Shown one piece after another: positions 38,380 through 46,835 of a stretch of 46,997 nucleotides of DNA (position 1 is its first letter; the number at the start of each line of letters is the position of its first letter). Source of the stretch: Mycolicibacterium sphagni (lineage in GTDB: Bacteria; Actinomycetota; Actinomycetes; Mycobacteriales; Mycobacteriaceae); contig NZ_NOZR01000037.1 in NCBI RefSeq assembly GCF_002250655.1, forward strand, positions 1 to 46,997, given 5' to 3'. Made by a program: the position numbers and the translations under genes. Below the pieces are notes generated by a model. That model searched no databases and had not been told where the DNA came from. It worked only from the letters and a program-made list of their open reading frames with translations.

Positions 38380-39846
38380 ATGGCCGGCCAAGGCCCATCC
38401 AGCGACACCCCGTCGGCATTCGACGACGAGGACTATTCATCGGGCGGCACGGCCGTCCGAATCGCCTCCGTGGCAGCACTCGGCGGCTTGCTCTTCGGCT
38501 ACGACAGCGCCGTCATCAACGGTGCGGTCGACTCGATCCAGTCGGACTTCGGCATCGGCGACGCCGAACTCGGTTTCGCCGTCGCCTCGGCGTTGCTGGG
38601 CGCCGCGGCCGGTGCCATGTCCGCCGGCCGGATCGCCGACCGGATCGGCCGCATCTCGGTCATGAAGATCGCCGCGGTGTTCTTCTTCGTCAGCGCGATC
38701 GGTACGGCCCTGGCGCCCAATGTGACAACGGTCGTCATCTTCCGAATCGTCGGCGGTATCGGCGTCGGCATCGCATCGGTCATCGCGCCGGCTTATATCG
38801 CTGAGACCTCCCCGCCGCGCATCCGTGGCCGGCTGGGGTCGTTGCAGCAGTTGGCGATCGTGTCCGGCATCTTCCTGTCGTTCGTGATCAACTGGGTCCT
38901 GCAGCACATCGCCGGCGGGCCGAACAAAGAGCTGTGGCTCGGACTTGAGGCCTGGCGCTGGATGTTCCTGGCGATGGCCCTACCCGCAATCCTCTACGGC
39001 ACTCTGGCGTTCACGATTCCCGAGTCGCCGCGGTATCTGGTTGCCACACACAAGATTCCGGAAGCTCGTCGGGTGCTGACCATGCTGCTGGGCGAGAAGA
39101 ACCTCGAGATCACCATCAGCCGGATCCAGCAGACACTGGAGCGGGAGGACAAGCCGTCCTGGCGGGACCTACGCAAGCCGACCGGTGGTCTCTACGGCAT
39201 CGTGTGGGTCGGTCTGGGCCTGTCGATCTTCCAGCAGTTCGTCGGCATCAACGTGATCTTCTACTACTCCAACGTGCTCTGGCAGGCCGTCGGGTTCGAC
39301 GCCGACCAGTCCGCCATCTACACCGTGATCACCTCCGTGGTGAACGTGGCGACCACCCTGATCGCGATCGCGCTGATCGACAAGATCGGCCGTAAGCCGT
39401 TGCTGCTGATCGGTTCATCAGGGATGGCGGTCACGCTGATCACCATGGCGATCATCTTCGCCAACGCCACCCTGGTCGACGGCAAGCCGAACCTGCCCGG
39501 TGCCTCCGGGGTCATCGCCTTGATCGCCGCCAACCTGTTCGTGGTCGCGTTCGGCATGTCCTGGGGCCCGGTGGTGTGGGTGTTACTGGGCGAGATGTTC
39601 CCCAACCGCATCCGGGCCGCTGCGCTCGGCCTTGCGGCGGCGGGGCAGTGGGCGGCCAACTGGGCGATCACCGTGACGTTCCCGGGCCTGCGTGAGCACC
39701 TGGGTCTCGCATACGGGTTCTATGGGCTGTGCGCCATCCTCTCGGGACTGTTCGTGTGGAAGTGGGTCATGGAGACCAAGGGTGTCGCCCTGGAGGACAT
39801 GCATGCCGAACTGCTGCACGAGGACAAGCAGGCACACGCCGGCTAG
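38380..39846 (+). CDS. glcP: Sugar porter (MFS), glucose permease GlcP-like
   Basis: The 488-residue transporter has twelve predicted membrane segments and the sugar-porter motifs: LLFGYDSAVINGAV in the first helix, GRIADRIGR in loop 2-3, PESPRYL at the end of the sixth helix, QQFVGINVIFYYS in the seventh, and LGEMFPNRIR in loop 10-11. In M. smegmatis the glucose permease gene glcP lies near metH and hisE as I recall, so I transfer the name. ATG 38380 follows AAAGGA. Its stop shares the palindrome CTAG with the convergent lipoprotein gene. Confidence 0.88.
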   Translation: MAGQGPSSDTPSAFDDEDYSSGGTAVRIASVAALGGLLFGYDSAVINGAVDSIQSDFGIGDAELGFAVASALLGAAAGAMSAGRIADRIGRISVMKIAAVFFFVSAIGTALAPNVTTVVIFRIVGGIGVGIASVIAPAYIAETSPPRIRGRLGSLQQLAIVSGIFLSFVINWVLQHIAGGPNKELWLGLEAWRWMFLAMALPAILYGTLAFTIPESPRYLVATHKIPEARRVLTMLLGEKNLEITISRIQQTLEREDKPSWRDLRKPTGGLYGIVWVGLGLSIFQQFVGINVIFYYSNVLWQAVGFDADQSAIYTVITSVVNVATTLIAIALIDKIGRKPLLLIGSSGMAVTLITMAIIFANATLVDGKPNLPGASGVIALIAANLFVVAFGMSWGPVVWVLLGEMFPNRIRAAALGLAAAGQWAANWAITVTFPGLREHLGLAYGFYGLCAILSGLFVWKWVMETKGVALEDMHAELLHEDKQAHAG

Positions 39847-40487
39847 GGCACGTCGGTGTACTGCCAGCTGACGCCGGCATTGGAGAACGTGAAGCCGCTA
39901 CCGGTCTGCTCGCTGAGGCAGGAGATACCCGCTTCCTGCTGAACGTTGCACCGGAATCCGGCGGCCGCGAGGATCTTGTTGAACGGCAAGGTGTTCGCCG
40001 TGCCCGCCGGCTGCTTGAACTGATCGGCCGGCACCGAGGCGAATTGGGGGTCGCCCTGCGTGCGCACAAGGATCGCGTTGGGGGCCACGCTCTGCCCGGT
40101 GTCGTCGGTCACGGTCTGCGGCGCACCGGCGATGCCGATGCGTCCGGTTCCCGCGCTGGATTGGCAGCCGGCCCAGGTGCGGGGCACGATCACGCAGCGC
40201 CAGCTGCCGCTCGGGCTGGTGAAATAGTAGGCCGAGTGGGCCTCGTCGGTCCTGGTGTAGAAATCGAACGCATTGACCAGTTTGTCGTTGCTGGGTCGTG
40301 TTGAAGCCGTTGCAGCTGGCGGTGGAGCTGTTTGCTGACCGGTGTCGTTGGTGGTGACGATCGGGCTGGCGCAGCCCGACAGTGCCACGGCCGCGGCACC
40401 CACGGCGGTCATTGCCAGGGATGCTCGCACGAGACGCCAGCCTAGTCCTCGATGCGAGGGTGACCGGAAACCGCCGTGACGGCGCAT
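39843..40487 (-). CDS. Secreted lipoprotein of unknown function, 214 aa
   Basis: The precursor has a basic N terminus and a hydrophobic segment ending in the lipobox ALSGC (Cys39), then a Pro/Ala/Thr linker. The mature part has four further Cys (WRCVI, AGCQS, FRCNV, ISCLS), which may form two disulfides, and aromatic motifs such as SAYYFTSPSGSWRC and VSWQYTDVP. I recognise no named domain. ATG 40487 gives a long n-region; ATG 40412 would give a short one. It is head-to-head with hisE with only 8 bp between starts, so the two genes share overlapping promoters. Confidence 0.8.
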   Translation of the reverse strand: MRRHGGFRSPSHRGLGWRLVRASLAMTAVGAAAVALSGCASPIVTTNDTGQQTAPPPAATASTRPSNDKLVNAFDFYTRTDEAHSAYYFTSPSGSWRCVIVPRTWAGCQSSAGTGRIGIAGAPQTVTDDTGQSVAPNAILVRTQGDPQFASVPADQFKQPAGTANTLPFNKILAAAGFRCNVQQEAGISCLSEQTGSGFTFSNAGVSWQYTDVP

Positions 40488-40495
40488 CAGCCCGC

Positions 40496-40777
40496 ATGGA
40501 ACAATCGCAGGCCGTGAAGACCTTCGAGGAGCTGTTCGCCGAACTAGGGGAGCGCGCGCGCACCCGACCAGCGGGCAGCGCCACTGTCGCTGCTCTGGAT
40601 GGCGGTGTGCATGCCCTCGGCAAGAAGATCCTCGAAGAGGCCGGCGAAGTGTGGCTGGCCGCCGAGCATGAACCCGACGAGGCGCTGGCAGAGGAGATCA
40701 GCCAGCTGCTGTACTGGACTCAGGTGTTGATGGTCGCCCGTGGCCTGACTCTCGACGACATCTACCGGAAGCTGTAG
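40496..40777 (+). CDS. hisE: Phosphoribosyl-ATP pyrophosphohydrolase
   Basis: The 93-residue enzyme carries out the second step of histidine synthesis, hydrolysing PR-ATP to PR-AMP. Features are KTFEELFAELGERA at the start and the MazG-like metal motif ILEEAGEVWLAAEHE followed by EEISQLLYW. ATG 40496 gives the usual MEQSxAVKTFE mycobacterial N terminus. It is followed by hisG after 9 bp, the normal mycobacterial pair. HisI, which provides the next step, is not in this window. Confidence 0.97.
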   Translation: MEQSQAVKTFEELFAELGERARTRPAGSATVAALDGGVHALGKKILEEAGEVWLAAEHEPDEALAEEISQLLYWTQVLMVARGLTLDDIYRKL

Positions 40778-40786
40778 GTGGCTGCC

Positions 40787-41641
40787 ATGTTGCGCGTTGC
40801 CGTCCCCAACAAGGGGGCTCTGTCCGAATCCGCCGCCGAGATCCTCTCGGAGGCCGGTTACCGACGGCGCACCGACCCCAAAGACCTCACTGTCATCGAT
40901 CCGGCCAACGGTGTTGAGTTCTTCTTCCTCCGCCCCAAGGACATCGCGATCTATGTCGGCTCCGGCCAGCTCGACTTCGGCATCACCGGCCGCGATCTGG
41001 CCGCCGAATCCGACGCTCCGGTGGACGAACGACTGGCGCTCGGCTTCGGATCCTCCACGTTCCGCTATGCCGCGCCGGCCGGACGGGATTGGACCGTCGC
41101 GGATCTGGCGGGCAAACGGATCGCCACCGCATACCCGAATTTGGTCCGGAAAGACTTGGCGAGCAAGGGAATCGAGGCGACCGTCATCCGGCTGGACGGT
41201 GCCGTCGAGATCTCGGTGCAGTTGGGTGTGGCCGACGCGATCGCCGACGTCGTCGGTTCGGGGCGGACGTTGAGGCTGCACGACCTGGTGGCTTTCGGTG
41301 ACTCGCTGTGTGATTCGGAAGCGGTGCTGATCGAGCGGGCCGGTAACGGCGACGATCCCAACCGCGCCGCGCGCGACCAGTTGGCGGCGCGCGTTCAAGG
41401 TGTCGTGTTCGGTCAGCAGTACCTGATGCTCGACTACGACTGCCCGCGCTCGGTGCTTGATCGCGCCACCGAGATCACTCCGGGCCTCGAGTCGCCGACC
41501 ATCGCGCCGCTGGCCGACCCGGACTGGGTGGCGGTGCGCGCGCTGGTGCCGCGCCGCACGGTCAACGCGATCATGGACGAACTTGCGGCCATCGGGGCCA
41601 AGGCGATTCTGGCGTCCGACATCAGGTTCTGCCGCTTCTGA
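40787..41641 (+). CDS. hisG: ATP phosphoribosyltransferase
   Basis: The 284-residue enzyme catalyses the first committed step of histidine synthesis. It is the long form with its own C-terminal regulatory (ACT-like) domain that binds histidine, so no HisZ is needed. Features are LRVAVPNKGALS at the start, YVGSGQLDFGITGRDL, and the PRPP-binding stretch EISVQLGVADAIADVVGSG. ATG 40787 follows AGGTGG; the GTG at 40778 is four codons too early for the family and lacks a ribosome site. Confidence 0.97.
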   Translation: MLRVAVPNKGALSESAAEILSEAGYRRRTDPKDLTVIDPANGVEFFFLRPKDIAIYVGSGQLDFGITGRDLAAESDAPVDERLALGFGSSTFRYAAPAGRDWTVADLAGKRIATAYPNLVRKDLASKGIEATVIRLDGAVEISVQLGVADAIADVVGSGRTLRLHDLVAFGDSLCDSEAVLIERAGNGDDPNRAARDQLAARVQGVVFGQQYLMLDYDCPRSVLDRATEITPGLESPTIAPLADPDWVAVRALVPRRTVNAIMDELAAIGAKAILASDIRFCRF

Positions 41642-41707
41642 TTCGTTCCGCAGCGGGTCGTCGGCGGTGTTAGCGTCCACTACGACACCGTCGGTCGGAG
41701 GGCTGCA

Positions 41708-42208
41708 ATGAACTACGTGCTTCTCGCTCTGCTGTTCGCGCTGCTGATTGGCATCATTGCGGGTTTGCGAGCGATGACACCCTTGGCCGTCCTGGCTTGG
41801 GGTGCGATGCTCGGCTGGATCAACCTCGCTGATGCCCCGCACGGCGCCTGGTCGTCGTGGCTGGGCAACACCATCGCGGTTGTCGTGCTGAGCATTCTGG
41901 CGGTCGGCGAACTCATCACGGATCAACTGCCCAAGACTCCGAGTCGCAAGGTGCCGGCCCAGTTCGGGGCACGGCTCGTGATTGGCGCACTGGCCGGCGC
42001 AGTGATCGGCACGCCGTTCGGCCACATCTTCAGCGCCATCGGCGCGGGCATGATCGGCGCGGTCCTCGGAACGATGGGCGGGGCGCAGGTTCGCGGCGCG
42101 CTCGCCGCGAAGTTCGGCAAGGATTTGCCGGCCGCACTGATCGAGGATGCGGTCGCGATCATCGGCGGGTTCGTCGTCGTCTATCTCGCCGGCGCGAGCC
42201 TGACGTGA
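41708..42208 (+). CDS. DUF4126 membrane protein (Rv2120c type)
   Basis: The 166-residue protein has four or five hydrophobic segments and Gly-rich helices (GALAGAVIGTPFGHIFSAIG). Its N-terminal helix is followed by IIAGLRAMTPLAVLAWG, typical of DUF4126. ATG 41708 has CGGAGGG upstream. It lies 66 bp after hisG and its TGA overlaps the next GTG, so it may be in the his transcript and is coupled to the oxidoreductase. The function is unknown. Confidence 0.87.
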   Translation: MNYVLLALLFALLIGIIAGLRAMTPLAVLAWGAMLGWINLADAPHGAWSSWLGNTIAVVVLSILAVGELITDQLPKTPSRKVPAQFGARLVIGALAGAVIGTPFGHIFSAIGAGMIGAVLGTMGGAQVRGALAAKFGKDLPAALIEDAVAIIGGFVVVYLAGASLT

Positions 42209-43611
42209 CGGCGCCGATGGGCAGGAGCGGAGCGATCCGCGAATCGATGAAGTACGACGCGATCATTGTCGGCGCGGGACAGGCCGGTCCGCCGCTGGCC
42301 GGCAGGTTGACGGCCGCAGGCCAGACCGTCGCGGTGATCGAACGCAAGCTTGTCGGCGGTACGTGCGTGAACTCCGGTTGTATCCCCACCAAGACCCTCG
42401 TGGCCAGCGCCCACACCGCGCATACCGCCCGCCGCGGCGCCGAGTACGGAGTTTCCACCGGTGAGATCTCCGTCGATATGTCAAAAGTCAAGGCGCGCAA
42501 GGATGGTATCGTCCTAGGCGACCGCGGCGGCGTTGAGTCGTGGATTGAGGGGATGCCCGGCTGTACGCTGATCCGCGGGCACGCCCGCTTCTCGGATCCG
42601 CACACCATTCGCGTCGGAGACGATGTCCTGCAGGCCGACCGGATCTTTCTCAACGTCGGCGGCCGCGCGGTGGCGCCGAATCTGCCGGGGCTGGCCGACA
42701 TCGACTACCTGACCAATGTCGGCATCCTCGAACTCGACACCCTGCCCGAGCATCTCGTGATCGTCGGCGGCAGCTACATCGGACTGGAGTTCGCCCAGAT
42801 GTATCGCCGGTTCGGTGCCCGCGTCACCGTGCTCGAGCGGGGGCCGCGGCTGACCCCACGGGAGGACGAAGATGTCTCCGCGGCCATCGAGGACATCCTC
42901 ACCGCCGAGGGCATCACCGTTGTCACTGGCGCCAACGGGTTGCGATTCCAGAAGCGGGACAACGGTTTCGACGTTACCCCGTCGGATGGTGCCCAGCCCA
43001 TCACCGGCTCACATCTACTGATTGCGGTGGGCCGGCGACCCAATACCGACGACCTCGATCTCGAGCGGGCCGGTGTCGAGGTCGACGGTCGCGGCTACAT
43101 CGTCGTCGACGACCAGCTGCGTACCAGCGTCGAGCACATCTGGGCGATGGGGGACTGCAACGGTAAGGGCGCCTTCACTCACACCTCGTACAACGATTTC
43201 GAGATCGTGGCGGCCAACCTGCTCGACGACGACCCCCGCCGGGTCAGTGACCGAGTGCCCGCCTACGCCCTCTACATCGACCCGCCGCTGGGCCGCGCCG
43301 GGATGACCGTCGAGCAGGTCCGCGCTTCGGGCCGGCGGGCGCTGGTCGGCAAGCGGCCCATGACCAAGGTCGGCCGGGCAGTGGAAAAGGGTGAGACACA
43401 AGGCTTCATGCAGATCGTCGTCGACGCTGACACCGAAAAGATCCTCGGTGCGGCCATCCTGGGGGTGGGTGGCGACGAGGTTATCCATTCGATCCTCGAC
43501 ATCATGTCGGCCAAGCAGCCGTACACGGCCATATCGCGCACCATGCACATCCACCCAACTGTCAGCGAGCTGGTGCCGACAATGCTGCAGGAGATGACGC
43601 CGCTTACGTGA
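42205..43611 (+). CDS. FAD-dependent disulfide oxidoreductase, mercuric-reductase-like
   Basis: The 468-residue protein is a group I pyridine-nucleotide-disulfide oxidoreductase. It has the FAD motif IIVGAGQAGPPLAGRL, the redox pair C54/C59 in GGTCVNSGC, the NAD(P) motif VIVGGSYIGLEFAQM, the second FAD motif HIWAMGDCNG, and the His-Glu pair in HIHPTVSEL. It lacks the N-terminal metal-binding domain and the C-terminal Cys pair of true mercuric reductases. It is not a lipoamide dehydrogenase by context. GTG 42205 overlaps the DUF4126 stop; ATG 42247 (MKYDAIIVGAG) is an equally good start. The substrate is unknown. Confidence 0.88.
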   Translation: MTAPMGRSGAIRESMKYDAIIVGAGQAGPPLAGRLTAAGQTVAVIERKLVGGTCVNSGCIPTKTLVASAHTAHTARRGAEYGVSTGEISVDMSKVKARKDGIVLGDRGGVESWIEGMPGCTLIRGHARFSDPHTIRVGDDVLQADRIFLNVGGRAVAPNLPGLADIDYLTNVGILELDTLPEHLVIVGGSYIGLEFAQMYRRFGARVTVLERGPRLTPREDEDVSAAIEDILTAEGITVVTGANGLRFQKRDNGFDVTPSDGAQPITGSHLLIAVGRRPNTDDLDLERAGVEVDGRGYIVVDDQLRTSVEHIWAMGDCNGKGAFTHTSYNDFEIVAANLLDDDPRRVSDRVPAYALYIDPPLGRAGMTVEQVRASGRRALVGKRPMTKVGRAVEKGETQGFMQIVVDADTEKILGAAILGVGGDEVIHSILDIMSAKQPYTAISRTMHIHPTVSELVPTMLQEMTPLT

Positions 43612-43923
43612 TGGTTACAGGTGTATCCCCATGGATCCATCGCTGCGCCAATGCCGTTGGCGGAAGCAGGACTAGCCAGTCGGCTGCCGTGAATGGCCAA
43701 TTGGGGGATTGCATTCAGCGGCGGCGTTGATCGCAGACCTTGGTCGGCCGGGCCTGTCCAGATCCTGCGTCTGAGCGACTATCCTCATAGCCGCAGTCGT
43801 CCGTTGGCTTGGTTTCGGTCATCCGCTGTCACCGACGGCTTCCGGTGGATGCGATACCGACGGGCCCAACGGAACGCGGTCGAGGTAGGGCCTCTCCCGT
43901 CGTCGCAGGTAAGGAGGAGCTCA
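43612..43923. other. 312-bp leader of the two-component operon
   Basis: No convincing gene is present. The response regulator frame stays open upstream to 43693, but that translation is Arg/Trp-rich and has no ribosome site. A 10-bp palindrome ATGGATCCAT lies at 43631-43640. The promoter of the two-component operon should lie here. Confidence 0.5.
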
Positions 43924-44577
43924 GTGCCAAGAGTGGTTATCGTTGACGACGAGGCTCTGATTCGCTCAGGTTTCGAGCTGATCCTTTCCAACGCGGAGGG
44001 CATCGACGTGGTGGCAACCACTGACGGCATCCACGCTGTCGAAGTCATCACCGAGCACGAGCCTGACGTAGTCCTCCTGGACATCCGGATGCCTGGGAAG
44101 GATGGGTTAGCCGTCCTTGCTGCGGTGCAACAGCTCCCGTCGCCGCCGGCCGTTGCGATGCTGACGACCTTCGACGCCGACGAGTACGTCGCCGCCTCCC
44201 TCCGATCCGGTGCGGCCGGGTTCCTGCTCAAGGACACCGATCCAAGTTCGCTACCAGACATGGTGCGTACGCTGGCCGCGGGAGGTTTGGTGTTGTCGGG
44301 CGCCATCAGCCCGAAGGTGATTTCTGGTTACCTCGATGATCACGTCGACTCAGCGTCGGTGGCTGCGATCAAGACGTTGACTCAGCGCGAGACCGCTGTC
44401 TTGCGGTTGCTGGCGAAAGGGCTGTCCAACGGTGAAATCGCAACCACTGTGTATTCAAGCGTAAGCACGGTCAAAGACCAAGTTAGTTCTATTCTGTCAA
44501 AGCTCGCGGTCAAATCGCGCGTCGAAGCGGCAATCATCGCTCAGCGCGCGGGCGTTCTCGAGGATCCGGGGTCGTGA
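43924..44577 (+). CDS. NarL/LuxR-family response regulator
   Basis: The 217-residue protein has an N-terminal receiver (VVIVDDEALIRSG, phospho-acceptor D53 in VLLDIRMPGKDG, the Thr of LTTFD and the Lys of LLKDTDP) and a C-terminal LuxR-type HTH from LTQRETAVLRLLAKGLSN to VKDQVSSILSKL. GTG 43924 is set by AAGGAGG at 43911-43917. The stop overlaps the start of the kinase gene. It probably regulates nearby genes, possibly the convergent exported-protein gene, but no target site was identified. Confidence 0.95.
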   Translation: MPRVVIVDDEALIRSGFELILSNAEGIDVVATTDGIHAVEVITEHEPDVVLLDIRMPGKDGLAVLAAVQQLPSPPAVAMLTTFDADEYVAASLRSGAAGFLLKDTDPSSLPDMVRTLAAGGLVLSGAISPKVISGYLDDHVDSASVAAIKTLTQRETAVLRLLAKGLSNGEIATTVYSSVSTVKDQVSSILSKLAVKSRVEAAIIAQRAGVLEDPGS

Positions 44578-45755
44578 GTATTCGCCGATTCGCGTTCTCT
44601 CGCAGCGTCGTTATCGACGCGCTGCTCATCGCGATGGCGGCGATCGAGGCTACTGAGGCGATCGGGTTCAGCAGGAGCCGACCCCTGGCAGTCGCGACCG
44701 CCGTAATTGCTTCGTGTGCATTGCCGTTTCGCCGGCGCGCGCCCTATTGGGTGTTCTTTGCGACAGTACCGTTGCTCGCGGTGACGTTGGCCTCCATCGC
44801 CTCGCTGATTGCCCTCTATACCGTTGCCGAACGCCGGCCGGCCCGCTACCCACTTGCTGCTTGCACCCTGATCGTGTTCGTCGACTCGGCGAGGAGCCTT
44901 TGGCAGGAGGGCTACCCGGTTTCGGGTTCGCTCCTCGATCTGGTCTACGCAACGTTGTTTGCTGGTGCACCCGTGTTGATGGGCCTTCTCATGCGCGCCC
45001 GTACCGAATTGGCCGCGAAGCTTATTGAGGTTCAGCACATGCGCGGATCCCAACAGCAATTGCTTCTGGACAAAGAGTTGGCGCGTGCGCGCACCGAGCT
45101 GGCGCGCGAGATGCATGACGTTGTGTCCCATCAGGTGAGCCTTATCGCGGTGCAGGCCGGTGCTTTACAGGTGACCGCTCGCGACGATGCGGTGGTTGAG
45201 ATCGCTCGCACCATTCGGACACTGAGTGCCCGGACGCTGGACGAGCTTCGTCAAATGGTTGCGCTCTTGCGAGCCTCGGGCAGCCGGTCGCCGGATCTGA
45301 CCCCGCAGCCGGGGATCGAGGACATCTCGGCTTTGGTCGCAGCGTCCGGAATCGACACGACAGTGCACACGTCCTGCACGACCGCTGAGGAGGTGTCGGC
45401 GACAGTGCAGCGCGCTGTCTACCGCACTATTCAGGAGGGCCTGACCAACATTCACCGACACGCACCGGGAGCGCGGGCATGGTTGAGCTTGCAGATAGAC
45501 CAGGGCGGGGTGCGTCTTTCACTGGTCAATTCACCGCCGCGGCATTCTCCAGACCCAATGCCCAGTGATCAGAACGGTTTACGAGGCCTTCGCGAGCGTG
45601 CGGAGCTGCTGGGCGGATCCATCGCCACGCGCCAGATGGCCAGCGGGGGTTACGAACTCGTTCTACTGTTGCCGCTGCACAACTATTCTCCTCGCGCGCC
45701 AGAGGATATGTCTCATTCTGTGGGCCCGCCAACACCTGTCAGCGAGATGCCCTAG
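44574..45755 (+). CDS. Sensor histidine kinase, HisKA_3 family
   Basis: The 393-residue kinase has about four N-terminal membrane segments (residues 10-140) with short loops, so it probably senses a membrane or intramembrane signal. A coiled coil leads to the dimerisation box LAREMHDVVSHQVSL, with the phospho-acceptor H181, and a HATPase_c domain (QEGLTNIHRHAPGA as the N box, then NGLRGLRERAELLGG as the G region). GTG 44574 overlaps the regulator stop by 4 bp. The pair resembles DesK/LiaS-type actinobacterial systems. The C-terminal 25 residues are Pro/Ser-rich and beyond the kinase fold. Confidence 0.93.
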   Translation: MSIRRFAFSRSVVIDALLIAMAAIEATEAIGFSRSRPLAVATAVIASCALPFRRRAPYWVFFATVPLLAVTLASIASLIALYTVAERRPARYPLAACTLIVFVDSARSLWQEGYPVSGSLLDLVYATLFAGAPVLMGLLMRARTELAAKLIEVQHMRGSQQQLLLDKELARARTELAREMHDVVSHQVSLIAVQAGALQVTARDDAVVEIARTIRTLSARTLDELRQMVALLRASGSRSPDLTPQPGIEDISALVAASGIDTTVHTSCTTAEEVSATVQRAVYRTIQEGLTNIHRHAPGARAWLSLQIDQGGVRLSLVNSPPRHSPDPMPSDQNGLRGLRERAELLGGSIATRQMASGGYELVLLLPLHNYSPRAPEDMSHSVGPPTPVSEMP

Positions 45756-45793
45756 TTCGTCCCGATTCGTCTTTGGCGACGTTGCAGCGGCGA

Positions 45794-45816
45794 AGTCGGT
45801 CGAGCGCATGCCGACT
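45794..45816. terminator. Weak stem-loop between convergent genes
   Basis: AGTCGG (45794-45799) pairs with CCGACT (45811-45816) across an 11-nt loop. It lies in the 87-bp gap between the kinase stop (45755) and the stop of the convergent exported-protein gene (45843). No T-tract follows, so termination is only a possibility. Confidence 0.3.
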
Positions 45817-45842
45817 CGATTCCCCGAACAAATAGCGAACGT

Positions 45843-46835
45843 CTACTTTCCGGTGTGCCCGCTCTCACGGCCGGCTTGGCCGGCACTCGAATGGGATCGG
45901 GTCGGCGCCATGCCGGCCGCCTTTTCGGTTGTGGCTCCCACGCGACTGCCGGTGGCTGCGCTGTCGGGGAGTGCCTTCGCATCAGTCAGATCGCCCGCGC
46001 GGGAAGTTCCGACAATCGCTGTTGACGAACTGTGGGCGCGGCCAGCCGTCGCGCCAGGCCTGGCATTCGCCGCATCAGTGGAACCGGTCGAATCCTTTGA
46101 CAATCGTGGCAGCTGGCCGGTGTTCTTGACCACCGTCGGCGCCGATATGGTCGTCAGAGCAGCGGCAATCGGTATCTTCCCGCGAATTGCCGTGATGGTG
46201 AGCACGTAGTCGCCGATCGTGTGAGTCAGTCCCTCCACGCGCGCAGCGACACCTGACAGCGCATTGATCAGGTCGCTCACCTCAGCAAGGGAGTTGAGCG
46301 CCGCCGACAGGTTCGTGGCGATCTGACCGGACAAGCCGAGTGACGGAAAAAGCGGCAGGGCGATCGCGAAGAGTGCCTCGCCCAGAGCGTTGTCGAGCGT
46401 ATCGCCCGCCTCAGCCGGGCTTCCGGCATCGACGCGCACAGAGGCCGTGTTGGACGAGTGTGGCAAGGAGGTGGCCAGGTCGGCGCCCGGCCCCTCGCCC
46501 GCGCGTTTGACCGCCGTTTCGTTGCTGCTGCGGTTGCCAGCCCCCGTGGTCAGCGCCTGCCGTCCGACGGGTGGCGGATCAACGAGGTGCACCTGGCCAA
46601 GGAGGCCAGCGTCCATCGCCGCATTTGTGAAGAAATCGACCCAAGAGGCGATGCGCTCCGGGGGCTTGTGCCCAGCAGCAAGCGTGACGTTTGCCGTCGA
46701 AACGTCAGTCGGAACTCCAATTCGCGACAGCGGGGAAGCGGCCGAGCCGACAGGATGAATAGGGGCCAACGCGACCGTGCCGGCTCCTAGCAACGCAACC
46801 CCGGTCACTACCTTTGACCGCAAGCCAACGTCCAT
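45843..46835 (-). CDS. Exported protein of unknown function, 330 aa
   Basis: The N terminus (RSKVVTGVALLGAGTVALAP) is a signal peptide without a lipobox, so the protein is probably secreted or trapped in the wall. A middle region (about 140-235) is helical and apolar (LGEALFAIALPLFPSLGLSG, then LSAALNSLAEVSDLINALSG). The last 90 residues are Ser/Thr/Ala/Gly-rich and low-complexity. Similar mycobacterial exported proteins with the opening GAALLGAGxxAxxPIxP are known to me only as hypothetical. ATG 46835 follows GGGGAG at 5 bp; GTG 46841 overlaps that ribosome site and is rejected. Confidence 0.75.
   Translation of the reverse strand: MDVGLRSKVVTGVALLGAGTVALAPIHPVGSAASPLSRIGVPTDVSTANVTLAAGHKPPERIASWVDFFTNAAMDAGLLGQVHLVDPPPVGRQALTTGAGNRSSNETAVKRAGEGPGADLATSLPHSSNTASVRVDAGSPAEAGDTLDNALGEALFAIALPLFPSLGLSGQIATNLSAALNSLAEVSDLINALSGVAARVEGLTHTIGDYVLTITAIRGKIPIAAALTTISAPTVVKNTGQLPRLSKDSTGSTDAANARPGATAGRAHSSSTAIVGTSRAGDLTDAKALPDSAATGSRVGATTEKAAGMAPTRSHSSAGQAGRESGHTGK

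Noticed and set aside
42205..43611. Mercury resistance gene
   Set aside because: It lacks the metal-binding domain and C-terminal Cys pair, and no merR, merT or merB is nearby.
43693..43923. Longer response regulator starting at 43693
   Set aside because: The added 77 residues do not resemble a receiver N terminus, whereas GTG 43924 has AAGGAGG at the right distance and begins directly with the receiver.
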